The notes: generated by a model not told the origin, from the sequence alone. A DNA stretch of 64,000 nucleotides from Paracoccaceae bacterium (GCA_024742835.1 JANSXS010000012.1:1-64000), one strand, 5' to 3'; shown: positions 16,094 through 25,819, numbered from the stretch's first letter. Made by a program: numbers and translations.

Positions 16094-17716
16094 ATGACCG
16101 ATACAGACCGGCGCGCTGCCGATATCCTGGCCCAACGGCTTTACAAGGCGGGCTGCCGCCACGCCTTCGGGATGCCCGGCGGCGAGGTTCTGACCCTGAT
16201 CGACGCGCTGGAAGAGGCGGGGATCGCCTTTACGCTGATCAAGCACGAGAATGCCGGGGGCTTTGTCGCCGAAGGGCTGCACCACTGTGATGGCGCGCCC
16301 GCGATTCTGGTCGCGACCGTGGGACCGGGCGCGATGAACGCTGTCAATGTCATCGCCAATGCCGAACAGGACCGGGTGCCGATGATCCTGTTGACCGGCT
16401 GTGTCGATGAGGATGAGGCGCTGACATATACTCACCAGGTGCTGGATCATCAGGCGGTGTTCCGCCCCATCACCAAGGGCAGTTTCCGCCTGAGCGCCGC
16501 CGGAGCCGGAATCATTGCCGACAAGGCGGTATCGCTTGCGACCGAGCCGCGTTGCGGCCCGGTGCATATCGACGTGCCGATCAGCGTGGCCGATGCCCCC
16601 TTTCCCGCAGGTGCGCCGGAACCGCTGCACCCGTCGCCCAGCCCGGTGGCACCGAGCGGCGGTGATGCGGCGCGGGCACAGGCATCGGTGGCCTCTGCCG
16701 CGCGGCCCATCGCCATTGTCGGGCTGGATGTTCTGCGCGACCGGTCCGAATTGTTGCTGCGCGCCTTTGTGGAGCAGTTCAGCATTCCGGTCATCACCAC
16801 CTACAAGGCGAAGGGCGTGATCCCCGAGGATCATCCGATGTGCCTTGGTGCGGCGGGTCTGTCGCCGCTGGCGGATCGACATCTTTTGCCACTGGTCGCC
16901 AAGGCGGATGTGGTGCTTTGCATCGGCTATGATCCGGTGGAAATGCGCACCGGCTGGCGCGATGCCATCGACCCCGAGCATCAGACCGTGATCGACATCT
17001 CGGCAGAGCCGAACAGGCATTACATGCATCAGGCGACGGTGAATATCGTGGCCCATACCGGCGAAACGCTGGAGCGGCTGGCACAGGGGCAACGCGGGCG
17101 TGTGACATGGGACGCGGGCAATCCCGGCCAGGTGCGCAAGGCGTTGGCAGCGGCGTTCCCGACAGATGACGCGTGGGGCCCTGCCGCCGTTATTGCCGAG
17201 ACGCGGGCGGTGATGCCCGAAGGCACGCTGGCCACCGCCGATAGCGGCGCGCACCGGATCCTGTTGTCGCAGATGTGGCGTTGTGACGAGCCGCGCAGCC
17301 TGATCCAGTCTTCGGGGCTGTGCACCATGGGCTGTGCCGTACCGCTGGCGATGGGCGTGAAGATGGGCGAACCGGAACGCCCGGTGGTGGGCTTCACCGG
17401 CGATGCCGGGTTCCTTATGGTCGCCGGAGAGCTGGCCACGGCGGCGGAACTGGGTCTGGCACCGATTTTCGTGGTCTTTGTTGATGCCAGTCTGGGCCTG
17501 ATCGAGATGAAACAGCGCCAGCGCGGGTTGAAGACACGTGGCGTGGTCTTTGGCCGGCATGACATGGCCGCGATCGGGCGCGCCTTTGGCGGCCATGGCG
17601 TGACGGTACGCGACCGCGCCGGTTTGCGCGACGCGTTGCAAGAGGCGATGAGCGCCGACCGCTTTACCGTGATCGCCGCTGAAATAGAGGCGGGTGCCTA
17701 TGACGGGCGGATCTGA
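16094..17716 (+). CDS. ThDP-dependent enzyme, acetolactate synthase-like
   Basis: A 540-residue protein with the three-domain layout of the acetolactate synthase/pyruvate oxidase family. The N-terminal pyrimidine-binding domain has the activating Glu in LIKHENAGGFVAEG. The C-terminal domain has the ThDP-Mg motif GDAGFLMVAGELATAAELGL. The start at 16094 follows CTGGAGGCGATGCCAC; the frame is open upstream but not conserved. No regulatory subunit gene (ilvH) is near, so it need not make branched-chain amino acids. The Glu argues against glyoxylate carboligase. The substrate is unknown. Confidence 0.85.
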   Translation: MTDTDRRAADILAQRLYKAGCRHAFGMPGGEVLTLIDALEEAGIAFTLIKHENAGGFVAEGLHHCDGAPAILVATVGPGAMNAVNVIANAEQDRVPMILLTGCVDEDEALTYTHQVLDHQAVFRPITKGSFRLSAAGAGIIADKAVSLATEPRCGPVHIDVPISVADAPFPAGAPEPLHPSPSPVAPSGGDAARAQASVASAARPIAIVGLDVLRDRSELLLRAFVEQFSIPVITTYKAKGVIPEDHPMCLGAAGLSPLADRHLLPLVAKADVVLCIGYDPVEMRTGWRDAIDPEHQTVIDISAEPNRHYMHQATVNIVAHTGETLERLAQGQRGRVTWDAGNPGQVRKALAAAFPTDDAWGPAAVIAETRAVMPEGTLATADSGAHRILLSQMWRCDEPRSLIQSSGLCTMGCAVPLAMGVKMGEPERPVVGFTGDAGFLMVAGELATAAELGLAPIFVVFVDASLGLIEMKQRQRGLKTRGVVFGRHDMAAIGRAFGGHGVTVRDRAGLRDALQEAMSADRFTVIAAEIEAGAYDGRI

Positions 17717-17830
17717 GCGATCAGTCCTGATGTTTTGGCGTAAGTGCCGATGTTGAGCGGCCGCGCACTTGTCCACCTGGCATGAAATTTGTTTACGACC
17801 GTTTATGGCGTGTCCGGCTCTCTTGGATGA

Positions 17831-17882
17831 CTAAAGCGTTTCGCGAAAAACCTGAATCACAGATTTTCGCGAAACGCTTTAG
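17831..17882. repeat. Dispersed palindromic repeat, type A copy 2
   Basis: Perfect 19-base inverted arms, CTAAAGCGTTTCGCGAAAA (17831-17849) and its exact complement (17864-17882), flank the centre ACCTGAATCACAGA. It matches the copy at 386-437 closely, including the centre. It lies in the 246-base gap between the ThDP-enzyme gene and hemY, which are convergent. Nothing else in that gap is recognised. Confidence 0.9.
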
Positions 17883-17962
17883 CAAACTGGCGTCTCTTTA
17901 TCTTCAAGATGACGTGTGTGCCGATAGGCGTTTCCCGGTTCTAAGGCCGGATCGGACAAAGG

Positions 17963-19444
17963 CTATTTTGCTGTTTCTTCGGACTTCTCGGTTTCAACGA
18001 TTTCCGCGTCCGGCACGTTTTCGGGCGCATCGGATTTCTGCTCTGGCGCAGTGTCGGGGCCTTGCTCTATTGCGCCGATGATGAGCGGCAGCATTTCCAG
18101 CCCGGTAGAGGAGCTGACCTCGGTCGCGGGCGGGGATTTCCAGCTAAGCGTGTCGAAGGATTGGCAGTTTTCGCAGGCGGGCACCCATTCGGAATGGATG
18201 TGCTGGCACTTTTCACACACCCATTGCGGGCCGCGCGGGGCGGACAGCGCCCGTGCCAGCCAGCCCTTGACGATACTGTCCGGTGCCCCTTCGCCGCGTT
18301 CGATGGCAGCCATGATCGTGAGCGCGCGTGCATCCGCGTCCACCTCGGCCAGATCGCCAAGGGCACGGCGAGCGGCAGGAAATTCATCTGCCGCGATGTA
18401 AAGCTCTGCTTTTACCAGTCGGGTCTCGCGATGGTCGGGATGGATCTTGAGCAACTTGCCAAAACGCTTGACGCGCGCGGCTGGCGTTTCGGACGGTTCG
18501 ATCTCGGCGAAAACCGCTGCCAGATCGGGATGCGGCTGTGCGTCCCAAGCCTTGCGGATGACGCGCCACGCGTTCCATTTGGACCCCTGTGCGATATATC
18601 CGCGCGCGGCCAAAACTGCCGCAGGCACCAGATCCGGGGACATGCGGTTCGCCTCGATGCTGGCTTCGCGGGCTTCGATATCCTTGCCTTCGTCCAGTAT
18701 GTCGCGGGCCTCGGACAGGGCCAAAACGGCATCGCGGCGCTTGTGCACATCTCGTGGCAAGTTGCCGTATTTCAGCTTTGCATGAAGCGTGCGGCGGGCA
18801 CCGGCCCAGTCATGCGCCTGCGCCTGAAGTTTCAACAGCGCATCTTGCACTTCTTCGTGGCGCGGCTTGAGTGAAAAGGCGGTTTGCGCCAGTTTCAGCG
18901 CGGTTTCGGTATCGCCGTCCGCCAGCTTTTGGTTCATGATCCCGCGCACACCGACAAAGCGGGTCTTGTCGTTTTTCAAAAGCCGTTTGTACACTTCCTC
19001 GGCCTTGCGCCGATTGCCCGACATTTCGGCGGCCTGTGCGGTAATCAGGTTGGTCAATGCAGGCTTGCGCAGGTATTTTTCCGCTTTCGAGGCCTTGGCC
19101 ATCGCAAGCGACCCCTCGCCAGAGGCAAGTGCCATAAGCCCTTCGGACAGGGCCTGATAGCCCTTTGCCTGCCGGTTTCGGTCAAAATGGCGGGACAGGG
19201 CGGTTTCATCCCCGTTGATAAACCGCAGCACCGCCACAAGCAGACCGGCCAGTTTCAGGATCAACCAAATTCCAAACACCAGAACGATCAAGGCGATCAC
19301 GGTCATGATCGGAGACAGGTTGAATTCCTGACCGACCATGACGATGCGCACGCCGCCCTCGAATTCAAGAAGAAAGATTGCAGCAAAGCTTGCCGCGGCG
19401 ACAAGGCCGATGAACAGCACAATCTTTATAATGGACCACAACAT
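17963..19444 (-). CDS. hemY: HemY-like TPR membrane protein with C-terminal zinc ribbon
   Basis: A 493-residue protein of the HemY family, found with heme-synthesis genes but not the oxidase of the same name. Two transmembrane segments (residues 4-26 and 42-62) are followed by TPR-like helices. The TPR region contains KGYQALSEGLMALASGEG and AKASKAEKYL. Near residue 420 is a four-cysteine module, CEKCQHIHSEWVPACENC, that looks like a zinc ribbon; the acidic tail after it is low-complexity. The gene lies 18 bases after mic60 in a hemD-mic60-hemY operon. Its molecular role is not firmly known. Confidence 0.85.
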   Translation of the reverse strand: MLWSIIKIVLFIGLVAAASFAAIFLLEFEGGVRIVMVGQEFNLSPIMTVIALIVLVFGIWLILKLAGLLVAVLRFINGDETALSRHFDRNRQAKGYQALSEGLMALASGEGSLAMAKASKAEKYLRKPALTNLITAQAAEMSGNRRKAEEVYKRLLKNDKTRFVGVRGIMNQKLADGDTETALKLAQTAFSLKPRHEEVQDALLKLQAQAHDWAGARRTLHAKLKYGNLPRDVHKRRDAVLALSEARDILDEGKDIEAREASIEANRMSPDLVPAAVLAARGYIAQGSKWNAWRVIRKAWDAQPHPDLAAVFAEIEPSETPAARVKRFGKLLKIHPDHRETRLVKAELYIAADEFPAARRALGDLAEVDADARALTIMAAIERGEGAPDSIVKGWLARALSAPRGPQWVCEKCQHIHSEWVPACENCQSFDTLSWKSPPATEVSSSTGLEMLPLIIGAIEQGPDTAPEQKSDAPENVPDAEIVETEKSEETAK

Positions 19445-19462
19445 GGCTCTGCCCCCCGGGCT

Positions 19463-20995
19463 TTAGTTTAGTTTCTCGCTCAGCGTCTGAGCGGCATTTA
19501 TGGCATCCAGCCGGCGGTTGGCCTGAGCGATCCAATCGGTCACAACGGCCTTGCCTGCCTCGGGCAGTGCGTCGAGTTCGTCAATGGCATCGGCAAGCCT
19601 GCCATCGCGCACGGCGGCTTCGGCGCGCGACAGCACGGCGTCAGGGTCGTTGCCCTCTTGCGGTTCAAGCGAGCGTGCGCCCAGTTGGCTGCGCAGGAAA
19701 TCGGAAAATCCGCCAATCTCGCCACCATCCACCGCCGCCTGTCGCGACGCAGAAAGGGCGGCGCGCGCGATATCGGGGAAACTTGACTGCAATTCGGTGG
19801 CGGATGGCGCACCGCCGCTCGCTACGGCGGCAAGCACCTGCGGAGTTTCGACCCCGGTTGTTTTCAGTTGCGACAAAGCATCGGCAAAAGGAGCGCCGCT
19901 TTCGACAGCCGCTGTGATGCGGCTCATTGCGGCACGGCGCGTTGCCTGCGTAGCGGCTTCTTCAGCGTCGGCTTCCGTGGCTTTTGCCTCGTCGATCATG
20001 GCGGCAAGCTCGTCGCGCTGCGCCTCCATTTCCGCGCGCTGCTCGGCGATCTGCGCACGGGCCGCGTCAAGTTCGCGCTCATAGGCGCGTACCGCCGCTT
20101 CCGAGGCTTCCAAGGTGATGGGGGCCTGTTCCATTTCGGACAGGCGCGCGTCGATTTCGTCAATCCGGTCAGACATCGCCGCAAGCCCGGACATGTTAGC
20201 GCTGATCGACGCACCCATATCGGCAGTTTGAGCGGCAAGCTCTTCGATGCGACTGTCCAGCGGGTCCAGATCCGGGGCTGCGGGCGCCTCATCCAGACGG
20301 GCGTTCAAATCATCAAGCGTCTGCGCCTGACGCGTCATTTCGGTTGACAGCTCGTCAAGACGCGGTGCGATGCTGGCATTCGGATCAGGTTGCTGCACAA
20401 GGCCGAAATAGGCCGCGGCGAAACCGGCGGCACCGGCTGCTACCCCACCAAGCAGGACGGGTACGAAGCCACCCTTCCTGACGACAACCTGTTCCACCCG
20501 TGTAGGGGCGGTCACAGAATCATCAGGCGCGCTATTGTGCCCTTGGCCGGTTGCATCGTGATCGGTAGCCTCTGCCGTGTGCCCGGACGGGGTATCGCTT
20601 GTGGGGCTGTCTTCGTCAGGTGCCTTGTTTTGGTCAAGCGCGTCGGTTTCTGCATTCGCAGGATCCGCTTCGTCGGCAAGACCATCGCGGTCTTTGGCGG
20701 GGTGCCCGTCGGCGGTCGGGCTGTCAGTCTCGTCTACTGGTCCGCCCTCGACGGTTTGCCGTGCCGCTTCGGGGTCTGGTTCTGACGTGTCCGGCTTTTC
20801 TTCGTGAATTGCCGCCGCGTCGGTGCCAGCCGGCTTTTCCTGCACCTTGTTCAGCGCGTCGGGCGGTGTATCTGTCGGCGTTTCCGGGGAAGAGGATTGA
20901 TCCTTTGTGGGACCGGCTTCGGCTTCTGTCACCTTGTCGGAAACAGTGTCTTCGGGCGCTTTGGGTTCCGCCTTGGGAGTATTTTTCTTCGCCAC
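19463..20995 (-). CDS. Mic60/mitofilin-like inner-membrane protein
   Basis: A 510-residue protein built like alphaproteobacterial Mic60. Residues 1-170 are an acidic, Pro/Thr/Asp-rich disordered region. One transmembrane helix follows (GGFVPVLLGGVAAGAAGFAA near residue 180), then a long coiled coil (about residues 200-360) and a C-terminal mitofilin-like helical domain. Mitochondrial Mic60 shapes cristae junctions, and bacterial homologues shape internal membranes and are typically encoded beside heme genes. Here it sits between hemD (47 bases upstream) and hemY (18 bases downstream). The coiled coil could mislead, so the family call rests on both architecture and context. Confidence 0.8.
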   Translation of the reverse strand: MAKKNTPKAEPKAPEDTVSDKVTEAEAGPTKDQSSSPETPTDTPPDALNKVQEKPAGTDAAAIHEEKPDTSEPDPEAARQTVEGGPVDETDSPTADGHPAKDRDGLADEADPANAETDALDQNKAPDEDSPTSDTPSGHTAEATDHDATGQGHNSAPDDSVTAPTRVEQVVVRKGGFVPVLLGGVAAGAAGFAAAYFGLVQQPDPNASIAPRLDELSTEMTRQAQTLDDLNARLDEAPAAPDLDPLDSRIEELAAQTADMGASISANMSGLAAMSDRIDEIDARLSEMEQAPITLEASEAAVRAYERELDAARAQIAEQRAEMEAQRDELAAMIDEAKATEADAEEAATQATRRAAMSRITAAVESGAPFADALSQLKTTGVETPQVLAAVASGGAPSATELQSSFPDIARAALSASRQAAVDGGEIGGFSDFLRSQLGARSLEPQEGNDPDAVLSRAEAAVRDGRLADAIDELDALPEAGKAVVTDWIAQANRRLDAINAAQTLSEKLN

Positions 20996-21042
20996 GTATC
21001 AGCCTTTCTCGAATCTTGCGCAGGCCACTGCGTTTTCTGACA

Positions 21043-21774
21043 TTACTGCGCGGGGTCGCGTCCCTCAAGCCGATTGGCAGTGACCCATAGGTCGTAGACT
21101 GCGTCAAGCATTGCGGGCTGGTTCGGATGCGACGCCGTTACACAGACGTTTCTGCCTGCTTGTGAAACAAGCTGTGTCACGTTTTCACTGATCGCAACAA
21201 TATCCAGCGGGGCGGTGAACGGCCCCTGCGCAAAGAAAAGCGCCGCGCTGCGCGGGGAAAAAAGTGGCACTATGACGCGCGCGGAGCCGGACAAAAGCCG
21301 CTGCGCCTGTGATGTCAAAGGCTGCGGCACCTGACGGTAAACCACGCGGCTATGCGTCTCTAACCCGGCGGCATTCAGCGCCTTGGCAATATCGAAGGCG
21401 ATGTGATCCCCCCGGAGATAAAGACAGGGGGCCGGGGGCATGTCTGCCTTGATCTGCGCGACAAGCGCCTGCCCGGTGCCTTTCCCGCTGATCGGGGCAA
21501 AGCCCGCGTTTCGGGCAACCTGTGCTGTCGCGGGCCCAACCGTGTAACAGGTGACATCGCGACGATCGGTCAGGGATGTGTAGTGGGTCACGGCGTGGGC
21601 CGAGGTGAAAATCACTGTTCGAATGCTGTGATCATCGACATGGGCAGACACCGGCTCGATCCTCAGCAAGGGAGAAAGCACGATGCGACAATCCGGGCCA
21701 AGCCGCGCCTGCAAATCCTGCACAAGGGTGCCGGACGCGGCGGCCGGGCGTGTGATCAGGACCGGGGGTGACAT
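21043..21774 (-). CDS. hemD: Uroporphyrinogen-III synthase
   Basis: A 243-residue cytoplasmic enzyme that closes hydroxymethylbilane to uroporphyrinogen III with inversion of ring D. The beginning, [19 protein letters not shown], and [15 protein letters not shown] plus [17 protein letters not shown] fit the family, which is very divergent. The frame is open far upstream, but the start at 21774 gives the normal length and leaves a 72-base gap to divergent tsaD. hemC, its usual partner, is not adjacent; the gene instead leads the mic60-hemY operon. Confidence 0.88.
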   Translation of the reverse strand: MSPPVLITRPAAASGTLVQDLQARLGPDCRIVLSPLLRIEPVSAHVDDHSIRTVIFTSAHAVTHYTSLTDRRDVTCYTVGPATAQVARNAGFAPISGKGTGQALVAQIKADMPPAPCLYLRGDHIAFDIAKALNAAGLETHSRVVYRQVPQPLTSQAQRLLSGSARVIVPLFSPRSAALFFAQGPFTAPLDIVAISENVTQLVSQAGRNVCVTASHPNQPAMLDAVYDLWVTANRLEGRDPAQ

Positions 21775-21846
21775 ACACTCTCCGCAGTTGTTTGCGCACT
21801 CTTCCGGTGTTACCTGCGCTTGACCATGGGTGCAACGGGCAGGCCG

Positions 21847-22929
21847 ATGACCGCGACACTGACGATCCTCGGACTTGAAAGCAGCTGCGACGATACCGCG
21901 GCGGCTGTTCTGCGGCTTGTGGACGGGGTACCGCATATCCTGTCCTCCATCGTGCAGGGGCAATCGGATCTTCATGCGGATTTCGGCGGGATCGTGCCCG
22001 AGATCGCAGCGCGTGCCCACGCCGAAAAGCTGGATATCTGCGTACAACAGGCACTGGACAAGGCGGATATCGGGCTTGATGCGCTTGATGCTGTCGCGGT
22101 GACCGCCGGGCCGGGGCTGATCGGCGGCGTTCTGTCGGGTGTGATGTGCGCCAAAGGCATTGCCGCCGCGCGGGGGCTGCCTCTGGTGGGGGTCAATCAC
22201 CTTGCCGGCCATGCCCTGACCCCGAGGCTGACGCATGGTCTGGCCTATCCTTACCTCATGCTGCTTGTGTCCGGTGGGCATTGTCAGTTTCTTCTGGTCG
22301 AGGGGTGCGACCGTTTCACCCGCTTGGGCGGCACCATAGATGACGCACCGGGCGAGGCTTTTGACAAGACAGCGCGTCTTTTGGGTCTGCCGCAACCCGG
22401 CGGCCCGGTGGTGGAACATACGGCAAAAGACGGGGATGCGAGGCGGTTCACCTTTCCGCGCCCCCTGCTGGATCGTCCGGGATGCGATCTTTCGTTTTCC
22501 GGCCTCAAGACGGCGCTGTTGCGGGAACGCGACAGGATCGTGGCGGAAAAATCGGGGCTGACCCGAAAGGACAGAGCCGATCTTTGCGCCGGGTTTCAAA
22601 GGGCGGTCAGTGATGTTCTTGCTGAAAAATCCCGACGCGCCCTTTCGGCTGCGACGGGATGCTCGGCATTTTGTGTCGCGGGCGGTGTTGCGGCAAACGC
22701 CACCATTCGCGCCGCGCTGGAACAGGTCGCCGCGGAACACGGGACAGAGTTCATCGCCCCCCCGCTGGCGCTTTGTACGGATAATGCAGCCATGATCGCC
22801 CATGCCGGGGCCGAGCTTTTCCTGTCCGGGCATCGGGACGACATGACGCTGGCCGCGCGCCCGCGCTGGCCGCTTGACCGGCAAAGCCCGTCCATCCTTG
22901 GCGGTGGCAAGAGAGGGGCCAAAGCATGA
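21847..22929 (+). CDS. tsaD: tRNA threonylcarbamoyladenosine transferase subunit TsaD
   Basis: A 360-residue ASKHA-fold protein that transfers the threonylcarbamoyl group to A37 of tRNAs reading ANN codons. Diagnostic segments are [14 protein letters not shown] at the start, the metal-binding [22 protein letters not shown] and [20 protein letters not shown]. The upstream ATG at 21820 would add nine residues that are not conserved. The stop overlaps the gpsA start as ATGA, implying translational coupling. It diverges from hemD. Confidence 0.96.
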   Translation: MTATLTILGLESSCDDTAAAVLRLVDGVPHILSSIVQGQSDLHADFGGIVPEIAARAHAEKLDICVQQALDKADIGLDALDAVAVTAGPGLIGGVLSGVMCAKGIAAARGLPLVGVNHLAGHALTPRLTHGLAYPYLMLLVSGGHCQFLLVEGCDRFTRLGGTIDDAPGEAFDKTARLLGLPQPGGPVVEHTAKDGDARRFTFPRPLLDRPGCDLSFSGLKTALLRERDRIVAEKSGLTRKDRADLCAGFQRAVSDVLAEKSRRALSAATGCSAFCVAGGVAANATIRAALEQVAAEHGTEFIAPPLALCTDNAAMIAHAGAELFLSGHRDDMTLAARPRWPLDRQSPSILGGGKRGAKA

Positions 22930-23882
22930 TCGGAATCGTTGGCGCGGGTGCATTCGGCACGGCCCTTGCGGTTGCCCTGGCACGACACACGCCGGTCTGG
23001 CTTTGGGCGCGCGATACAGGGGTGGTGCGGACCATCCAGGCACATCGCGTGTCTCCCCGTCTGCCAGAAATACAGCTGCCTGAAAATGTCACTGTGACAG
23101 CCGATCTTGCCTCTTTGTCCAAGGCAAAGCTGATCCTGCTGGCAATCCCGACGCAAACCCTGCGCGGGTTTCTCGACACGCAGATGGGCGTACCGGACAC
23201 CGTGCCGCTTGTTGCCTGCTGCAAGGGGATCGAGCTTGGCACTGGTCAACTGCCCTCTGAAATCCTGTCGCAATATCGCCCCGGCTCTGTTCTGGGCATT
23301 CTGACTGGCCCCTCTTTTGCGGCCGATATCGCGATGGGCCTGCCCACCGCGCTTACGCTCGCCTGTGCGTCAGACCGGTCCGGCGAGATGCTTCAGGCTG
23401 CTTTGACCACGGATACGCTGCGGCTTTACCGGACGCGGGATGTGACCGGGGCGCAGCTTGGCGGGGCGCTCAAGAACGTTATGGCCATCGCCTGTGGCGC
23501 GGTGATGGGCGCGGGGCTTGGGGAAAGCGCGCGCGCCGCCTTGATGACGCGCGGCTTTGCCGAAATGGTCCGGCTTGCCGAAACGCGGGGGGCAAGGCCG
23601 GAAACGCTTGCCGGGCTGTCCGGTTTCGGCGATCTTGTGCTTACCTGTACATCGGGCCAGTCGCGGAACTATCAATTCGGCGAAAGCCTTGGTCGTGATG
23701 CGCCGTTCGATCCCGATATCACCGTCGAGGGCGCGGCAACCGCCCGCGCCATGGCGGAGGAGGCCCGCAGGACAGGTGTTGAGATGCCGGTGACACAGGC
23801 GGTAGCCGCTGTCGTTTCCGGTGAACTGAAGATCTTGCAGGCGGTCGACATGCTGTTGTCCAGGCCGTTGAGGGAAGAATAG
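22926..23882 (+). CDS. gpsA: Glycerol-3-phosphate dehydrogenase [NAD(P)+]
   Basis: A 318-residue enzyme that reduces dihydroxyacetone phosphate to sn-glycerol 3-phosphate for phospholipid synthesis. The N-terminal Rossmann motif [36 protein letters not shown], the catalytic lysine in [12 protein letters not shown] and [12 protein letters not shown] are all present. It overlaps tsaD by four bases, and the next gene starts one base after its stop, so tsaD-gpsA-yciI-EVE form one operon. Confidence 0.96.
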   Translation: MIGIVGAGAFGTALAVALARHTPVWLWARDTGVVRTIQAHRVSPRLPEIQLPENVTVTADLASLSKAKLILLAIPTQTLRGFLDTQMGVPDTVPLVACCKGIELGTGQLPSEILSQYRPGSVLGILTGPSFAADIAMGLPTALTLACASDRSGEMLQAALTTDTLRLYRTRDVTGAQLGGALKNVMAIACGAVMGAGLGESARAALMTRGFAEMVRLAETRGARPETLAGLSGFGDLVLTCTSGQSRNYQFGESLGRDAPFDPDITVEGAATARAMAEEARRTGVEMPVTQAVAAVVSGELKILQAVDMLLSRPLREE

Positions 23883-24152
23883 ATGCTGATTGTGTTGATC
23901 GCCCGCGATAAACCCGGCGCGCTGAAAACCCGCCTCGACAATCGTGAGGCTCATCTCGCCTATATCGAGAAAACCGGCGTCGTGACGCAAGCCGGCCCGC
24001 TTCTTGATGCCCAGGGGGCGATGATCGGTTCCTTGATCGTACTTGATGTTTCCGACCTGTCCTCGGCCGAGGATTGGGCCGCGAATGACCCTTATAACCA
24101 TGCAGGTCTTTTCGAGAGCGTCGAGATGATCCCGTGGAAAAAGGTGATCTGA
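23883..24152 (+). CDS. YciI-family protein
   Basis: An 89-residue protein with the YciI pattern: NREAHLAYIEK early and the conserved ANDPYNHAGLFESVEMIPWKKV end. YciI proteins are small alpha-beta dimers with a conserved His-Asp pair whose physiological reaction is mostly unknown. It begins directly after gpsA and ends four bases before the EVE-domain gene. The start codon is the first ATG after the gpsA stop. Confidence 0.9.
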   Translation: MLIVLIARDKPGALKTRLDNREAHLAYIEKTGVVTQAGPLLDAQGAMIGSLIVLDVSDLSSAEDWAANDPYNHAGLFESVEMIPWKKVI

Positions 24153-24155
24153 CAG

Positions 24156-24575
24156 GTGCGCTACTGGCTGTTCAAATCCGAGCCGGGCAACTGGAGTTGG
24201 CAGGACCAGGTGGCGAAAGGCGACGCCGGAGAAGAGTGGGATGGCGTGCGCAACTATCAGGCCCGCAATTTCATGCGCGACATGTCTGTTGGTGACCGTG
24301 GTTTTTTCTATCACAGCCAGAACGAAAAAGCGGTCGTCGGCATCGTCGAGGTCATGGCAGAAGCGCATCCCGACAGCACCACGACCGATGAGCGATGGGC
24401 CTGTGTTGACATCAGGGCGATCGCATCCGCGAAACAGCCGGTTGCCCTGGATCAGATCAAGGCAGATCCCCGTCTGTCCGACATGATGCTGGTGCGCAAT
24501 CCGCGTCTGTCCGTCCAGCCCGTGACGGAGCGGGAATGGGGCATCATCTGCGACATGGCAGGCATCGCGCCGTGA
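24156..24575 (+). CDS. EVE-domain protein (GTG start)
   Basis: A 139-residue single-domain protein. The family pattern YWLFKSEPGNWSWQDQ, WDGVRNYQARNFMRDMSVGDRGFFYHSQ and MMLVRNPRLSVQPVTE is clear. EVE domains share the PUA-like fold and are thought to bind modified bases in DNA or RNA; no enzymatic role is established. Translation appears to start at GTG, since no ATG fits before the conserved YWLF. It is the last gene of the tsaD operon and is followed by a long hairpin. Confidence 0.92.
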   Translation: MRYWLFKSEPGNWSWQDQVAKGDAGEEWDGVRNYQARNFMRDMSVGDRGFFYHSQNEKAVVGIVEVMAEAHPDSTTTDERWACVDIRAIASAKQPVALDQIKADPRLSDMMLVRNPRLSVQPVTEREWGIICDMAGIAP

Positions 24576-24590
24576 CCCCAAGACATTGAA

Positions 24591-24625
24591 ACGGAAGGTG
24601 CCGGTATGCGACCGACACCTTCCGT
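24591..24625 (+). terminator. Hairpin after the tsaD operon
   Basis: ACGGAAGGTG (24591-24600) pairs with CACCTTCCGT (24616-24625) around a 15-base centre that can add a few pairs. There is no T tract, so termination efficiency is uncertain. Confidence 0.55.
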
Positions 24626-24804
24626 TCACCCACGTGCTCCCTTGCACCACACGCGTATCTCGAAAGTTCGGCCATACTGGCGTCACGACAGGTTTAACAT
24701 GCAAGATGTCATGCTCCAAGCCTGATGTAACCCGTATTGTATGATGATTAACCTATATTTTTCAGAAACTTGAAGTGTAATACCGCAGTGCGCCAAAGCG
24801 GGAT

Positions 24805-24819
24805 TTAACCGCTCCGTAA
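24805..24819 (+). promoter_or_regulatory. CtrA-box-like motif upstream of motB
   Basis: TTAA-N7-GTAA lies 48 bases before the motB start codon. It departs from the TTAA-N7-TTAA consensus at one position. I give weight to it because the same 7-base spacing recurs ahead of other flagellar operons here. Confidence 0.4.
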
Positions 24820-24866
24820 CATTTGCCGTGCTAGCCCTGTTGCCGGGTGAGAAAGCAGGTGGTGAT

Positions 24867-25736
24867 ATGGGTGCGCATGGTAATGATGCGGCGCCGGTTA
24901 TTATCAAAAGGAAAAAAATAGTCGTCGCAGGTGGCCATCACGGTGGTGCCTGGAAGGTCGCGTATGCGGATTTCGTTACGGCGATGATGGCATTTTTTCT
25001 TTTGATGTGGCTGTTGAACGCAACAACGGAACAGCAACGCAAGGGGATTGCGGATTATTTCAGCCCTACGATTCCGATCAATCGTGTCTCTGGTGGTGGA
25101 AACGGGGATTTCGGTGGCGAAAGTGTTTTTTCAGAAGAACAACTGCCACAAAACGGTACTGGTGCCACCAATCGAAACCCGACCGAGGCTCGTCAGGCGC
25201 GAGGCGAGATCGGCTTGTCGGAAACCGGCCGCGACGGATCATCCCGTGCAGATCCCGAAGAGGCGGCACAGGATCGCGAGTTCGAGGCGCTTGAGGATGC
25301 TTTGCAGGGGCGCGGTGGGGAAAGTACCGTCTCGACCGAAACCATGCGCCATATCGTGACCCGTATCACCGATGAGGGGCTCGTAATCGAGTTGTTCGAT
25401 CGCGGCGACTCCTCTCTTTTCGTCGGAAACAGTGATGAACCCACCCCGCTTTTACGCGATCTTGCGGTGATTGTCGGATCTGTCAGCGCGTTGGTGCACA
25501 ACGATATCGCCGTTGAGGGCCATGTGCGGGCCGCGCCTGTGGTGCGTGTCGATCATCCGGTCTGGGATCTGACAGTTGACCGGGCCGACGCCATGCGCCG
25601 ACTTCTTGAAGCCCAGAACATCGAGCAACATCGTATGCGCCGCGTGACCGGACATGGCGACAGGGAACCCGTTGTGGCAAACACCCTGTCGGAAAGCAAT
25701 AATCGGCTTGAAATCATCCTGTTGCGCAACCGATGA
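24867..25736 (+). CDS. motB: Flagellar motor stator protein MotB
   Basis: A 289-residue stator subunit that anchors the proton channel to peptidoglycan. One transmembrane helix (about residues 32-52, YADFVTAMMAFFLLMWLLN) includes Asp35, the proton-binding residue. A long acidic linker follows, and the C-terminal OmpA-like domain includes VEGHVRAAP and SNNRLEIILLR. The start at 24867 follows AGGTGGTGAT; an upstream ATG at 24828 lacks a site. The stator partner motA is 10 kb away in another block. A type B palindromic repeat lies just after the stop. Confidence 0.93.
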   Translation: MGAHGNDAAPVIIKRKKIVVAGGHHGGAWKVAYADFVTAMMAFFLLMWLLNATTEQQRKGIADYFSPTIPINRVSGGGNGDFGGESVFSEEQLPQNGTGATNRNPTEARQARGEIGLSETGRDGSSRADPEEAAQDREFEALEDALQGRGGESTVSTETMRHIVTRITDEGLVIELFDRGDSSLFVGNSDEPTPLLRDLAVIVGSVSALVHNDIAVEGHVRAAPVVRVDHPVWDLTVDRADAMRRLLEAQNIEQHRMRRVTGHGDREPVVANTLSESNNRLEIILLRNR

Positions 25737-25741
25737 GGCTA

Positions 25742-25793
25742 CTAAAACGTTTTGTCTTTAACCTGCGGCATCAATAGAGGGCGAAACGCTTTA
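25742..25793. repeat. Dispersed palindromic repeat, type B copy 1
   Basis: Sequence CTAAAACGTTTTGTCTTTA, then ACCTGCGGCATCAATAG, then GCGAAACGCTTTA, with imperfect inverted arms. The inverse orientation is found at 57076-57124, which shares CTTTAACCTG-GGCATCAATAG. The ends match type A copies, but the centre differs. It lies between motB and the flgE promoter. Confidence 0.75.
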
Positions 25794-25819
25794 TTGGGAA
25801 AAAGGATTAATTTTATTTG

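Noticed and set aside
16094-17716. Glyoxylate carboligase, suggested by proximity to glyoxylate-producing malyl-CoA lyase
   Set aside because: The protein keeps the activating glutamate that glyoxylate carboligase lacks, and no tartronate semialdehyde genes are nearby.
21775-23043. Long N-terminal extension of hemD in frame
   Set aside because: The extension runs antisense through tsaD and gpsA; hemD starts at 21774 with the normal family length.
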